Made by a program: the position numbers and the translations under genes. From contig OY829281.1 of NCBI GenBank assembly GCA_963691715.1, positions 2,666,001 through 2,730,000 on the forward strand: DNA of 64,000 bases. The letters run 5' to 3'. The notes under the pieces were generated by a model, which saw only the letters and a program-made list of their open reading frames with translations, ran no database searches and was not told the DNA's origin. Each line of letters opens with the position of its first letter. Within the stretch, counting starts at the first letter, position 1. Of this stretch, positions 61,481-64,000 are shown in pieces. This DNA is from HXMU1420-13 sp963691715 (GTDB lineage: Bacteria; Bacteroidota; Rhodothermia; Balneolales; Balneolaceae).

Positions 61481-62704
61481 TAACATTTTTAAGTGATGTA
61501 TAAGTTTATCCTCAACTTTTTTACGGTCATAATTTCTTTTGATAAATAAAGTACAATTTTTAGAAAGTTGATTTAATTTGTGCGGGTTATTTTTTAAAAG
61601 TAAAATTTTATCTGCTAAATCATCTGAATTACCTGTTTTGTAAGTTATTGATGATTCACTTTTTTGAGCTATTTCTTTCATACTTTTTAAATCGGAAGTA
61701 ATTACGGGTACACCACACGCCAAGTATTCATAAAATTTTACTGTGATTACAGAATCAAAGGCTGGAAAGTTATTCATAGGATTTATTGCAACATCGAAAG
61801 AAGAAATATAATGAGGGATTTTAATATACTCTTTAAGGCCAACCCATATAAAATTTTTAGGATTAATTTCATTAATCAAGGATTTTAACTCATTTTTCTG
61901 GCCACCATCGCCTACAATTATAAATTGAATATGGATATCATCTTCAAATTTTTTAGCAGCTAATAAAAAAGTTCTCAAGTCATGGATAACGCCTAATGAT
62001 CCTACATACCCAACAGTGAATTTTGTCAAATCAAGTTTCTCATCTAATTGAATTTCGTTCTTTTTGATGGGCTTGAATTGATCTGTATTTACCCCATTAT
62101 GAATGACTTCAAGGGTAGTATTAGGTGATTTTTTTTGAATATTTATTTTAGCTTCTTCAGTTACAGCGATCACTAAATCTGCTGCTGTATAGAGTTTTTT
62201 TTCTATCCAGTAACCAATTTTAATGAAAATTGGAGGCTTTGTTGTTAAGGCTTCTTTTGCAGAATCAGGCCATAAATCACGAACTTCAAATACGAATTTT
62301 GAATTTTTTATTAGTCGGTTTATAACTAATGCACTAATACCTGAAAATATGGGCGGAGAGGAGCAATAAATAATGTCATATTTTTTTTGATTTTTAAAAT
62401 AAAAAAACAAAACTGAAAGCATGAAGGAAAGAAAAAAAAGCATTTGCTCTTTGAAATTGCTTCTTTTGGTTATCCAAACCCAAATTCTATAAATAGTTAC
62501 ATTTTCAGAGAATTTTTCTGAAAAAAAACTTCCCTTTTTGTAATCGCTGTAGCGTTCCCCTAAAGGGTAATTTGGTATTTCACAAACTACATCAACTTTC
62601 CAGCCTTGCTGTTCAAATTTTGACACTATAGAATGAGCCCTCACTGCTCCAGCGCCAACTTCAGGTGGGTAATATTGTGTTATATATAAGATTTTTTTTG
62701 ACAA
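61454..62704 (-). CDS. Glycosyltransferase family 4 (WbuB-like), C-terminus rewritten by IS
   Basis: The 416-residue GT4 enzyme has ITQYYPPEVGAGAVRAHSIVSKF at the N-terminus, FEVRDLWPDSAKEAL in the middle and FYEYLACGVPVITSD in the donor domain, like WbuB transferases. Its last eight residues (GSRQLKGC) and stop codon are encoded by the IS end. Removing the IS and one target copy restores HHLKMLF and a TAA, so only the extreme tail is changed (the native Phe is replaced by these eight residues) and activity is probably retained. Confidence 0.9.
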   Translation of the reverse strand: MSKKILYITQYYPPEVGAGAVRAHSIVSKFEQQGWKVDVVCEIPNYPLGERYSDYKKGSFFSEKFSENVTIYRIWVWITKRSNFKEQMLFFLSFMLSVLFFYFKNQKKYDIIYCSSPPIFSGISALVINRLIKNSKFVFEVRDLWPDSAKEALTTKPPIFIKIGYWIEKKLYTAADLVIAVTEEAKINIQKKSPNTTLEVIHNGVNTDQFKPIKKNEIQLDEKLDLTKFTVGYVGSLGVIHDLRTFLLAAKKFEDDIHIQFIIVGDGGQKNELKSLINEINPKNFIWVGLKEYIKIPHYISSFDVAINPMNNFPAFDSVITVKFYEYLACGVPVITSDLKSMKEIAQKSESSITYKTGNSDDLADKILLLKNNPHKLNQLSKNCTLFIKRNYDRKKVEDKLIHHLKMLGSRQLKGC

Positions 62705-62726
62705 ATATTTAAAAATTTTAAAGTTT

Positions 62727-64000
62727 TTAATTTAACCTCTTAACTGCAACATACGCTGTAATTAAACTTGCCATTGTGCTAAGTCCTGTCATTATCAGGC
62801 GTACTCTTTCAGATTTCTGTCTTTCAAGTTCTAAGTTATAATTTCTTCCGGTACTTACATCCTCAAATGGAATTCGATCTACGAAAATAATATCACCCGA
62901 CTCTAATACCGTTTCTGAAGTTCTATACCAGGCTCTACTCCCAGCTTTTATTATGTAAATTCTATTAGGATCTGCAGCAATTGTTAAGCCATTTGCAGCT
63001 GCCAGATAATCTTCAAGAGAAGTGGTATTGTCAAAAGAATAAAATCCTGGAACATTAACCTGTCCTAAAATTGAAATAGTAAACTCATCTTTTGGTATGT
63101 ATAACCGATCACCATTACGCATGATGGTATTTTGCAATACCTGTTCTGCATTTAGATCAACTGCCATTCTATTGGGATCTAATGCTTGTTCAAATTCCAA
63201 GTAATCGAATCCTTCTAAAAACTGATCAGAACTTCTACTAAGGAGGGATAAATTTATTGATGAAACAGAATTTACTCCTTTATTATCATATGAATTACGT
63301 ATTAAATAGGCAGCATTCGGTAGTGCTTGGTCGGTCAGCCCACCGGTCATTTCAAGTAATTGTCCTAACGTCGTTTCATTTTCTATGATCGTAAATGATC
63401 CAGGTAACACAACTTCACCTTCTATTCTAACGGTTCCAAAACTAGTATCATTAGCTTTGTATCGTACAATGATTTGGTCTCCTGGCATTATCTTAGTCAA
63501 GTTAGCTGGAATTATTTCCTGCTGTATTATTTCGTTATCATGTATTCTAATTACTACTATGTCTGATAGGTCTGCATCTGGGGAATAACCACCAGCTATA
63601 GCTAATAAATTTTCCAAAGAATCATCGGATCTATATGAACCTGAAAAGGGATTATTTACTGCTCCAGATATACTGATTGTGGGTCTAACAGAAGAGGCTG
63701 AAACTAAAGTTATATGATCTCCATCTTGAATGTATGGAGCAAATTTTGGATTCCCAGAATTAAAATATCCAGCAAGATCTACAAAAAATTCTTCTCCATG
63801 AAGTGGAGTTACTTTTACATAGCGAAGATCATATTTTTGTGAAATATTTGATAACGTTTCATTTTGGATCTCAGAATCAGTCTGCTGTTTCGCATCAATT
63901 TTGTCGAAATTTAACCCTGAGTAAGAAGGTCTTTGTGCAGTTGTTTGTAGGGTTGATTCTATAGATTGGTTTACTAGCGGTGTAATTAATTGGTTATCAA
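62727..64000 (-). CDS. Wza-like polysaccharide export protein with SLBB domains, 5' end outside window
   Basis: The frame stays open from 62727 to the window edge, so the gene begins beyond 64000; a TTG at 63617 is not a real start. The visible ~424 residues include a polysaccharide export domain (DLRYVKVTPLHGEEFFVDLAG), at least three SLBB-type beta-grasp units (ISISGAVNNPFSGSYRSDD, VRIEGEVVLPGSFTIIENET, ISILGQVNVPGFYSFDNTT) and a C-terminal membrane helix (VRLIMTGLSTMASLITAYVAV). It would form or feed the outer-membrane export channel for the surface polymer. The glycosyltransferase gene follows after 22 bp. Confidence 0.88.
   Translation of the reverse strand, partial: DNQLITPLVNQSIESTLQTTAQRPSYSGLNFDKIDAKQQTDSEIQNETLSNISQKYDLRYVKVTPLHGEEFFVDLAGYFNSGNPKFAPYIQDGDHITLVSASSVRPTISISGAVNNPFSGSYRSDDSLENLLAIAGGYSPDADLSDIVVIRIHDNEIIQQEIIPANLTKIMPGDQIIVRYKANDTSFGTVRIEGEVVLPGSFTIIENETTLGQLLEMTGGLTDQALPNAAYLIRNSYDNKGVNSVSSINLSLLSRSSDQFLEGFDYLEFEQALDPNRMAVDLNAEQVLQNTIMRNGDRLYIPKDEFTISILGQVNVPGFYSFDNTTSLEDYLAAANGLTIAADPNRIYIIKAGSRAWYRTSETVLESGDIIFVDRIPFEDVSTGRNYNLELERQKSERVRLIMTGLSTMASLITAYVAVKRLN

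Noticed and set aside
63617..63617. TTG at 63617 as the start of the SLBB export protein
   Set aside because: The frame continues upstream without a stop to the window edge and encodes further export-domain and SLBB sequence.
1..64000. rRNA and tRNA genes
   Set aside because: No cloverleaf or conserved rRNA sequence was recognised by eye; a tRNAscan/Infernal run would be needed to exclude small RNAs.

Overview
The window reads as a chromosomal segment from a Bacteroidota/Balneolota-type (FCB group) bacterium. Support comes from the AT-rich composition, the near absence of strong Shine-Dalgarno sites, several -7 motifs of the TAnnTTTG type, a partial Bat (aerotolerance) operon, bacillithiol synthesis (BshA), a short CarB without the allosteric domain, and many Sec/lipoprotein signal peptides. 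The lineage is inferred from gene content; no rRNA or tRNA gene was recognised.

Layout. 1-900: a partial gene, then a spacer packed with hairpin-type dispersed repeats. 0.9-2.3 kb: a WbqC-like/formyltransferase pair. 2.5-9.4 kb: a secreted X-Pro-type peptidase, a decayed VapBC module (toxin with an in-frame amber codon), then mdh, nadK and ddl on the minus strand and an amidinotransferase-fold hydrolase. 9.5-14 kb: a penicillin acylase-type hydrolase and small membrane or lipoproteins. 14.2-20.6 kb: a secreted M23 peptidase followed by six near-identical small secreted-protein genes, five of them in an exact 589-bp tandem period, with an orphan M23 3' fragment and a duplicated repeat-rich spacer. 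20.5-22.4 kb: a DUF262 + HEPN gene pair bracketed by integron attC-like sequences (candidate defence cassette). 22.7-26.9 kb: carA-carB. 26.9-29.5 kb: an uncharacterised three-gene envelope operon.

29.7-37.4 kb holds recQ, a 2-oxoacid dehydrogenase E2, panC-panD and an SLC12-type transporter. 37.5-42.8 kb is an efflux module (HlyD, MacB-type permease, TolC, plus an alpha/beta hydrolase) flanked by a 95-bp direct repeat of the 3' end of the neighbouring M20 dipeptidase gene, which suggests an insertion or duplication. 44-47.7 kb is a Bat operon without BatA/BatB, then bshA, sucC, a lipoprotein, wecB and pyrR-pyrB. 54-64 kb is a surface polysaccharide locus (HTTM protein, two glycosyltransferases, flippase, polymerase/ligase, Wzz, Wza-like SLBB exporter) carrying a complete IS1595-type insertion with an 8-bp target duplication that rewrote the C-terminus of one glycosyltransferase.

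How the genes relate: carAB and pyrR-pyrB supply carbamoyl phosphate and carbamoyl aspartate for pyrimidines; mdh, sucC and possibly the E2 belong to central carbon metabolism; panC-panD make beta-alanine and pantothenate; ddl serves peptidoglycan, and wecB may supply ManNAc units to the polysaccharide locus. The regions most worth study are the M23/tandem-paralog array, the DUF262-HEPN cassette and the repeat-flanked efflux segment.
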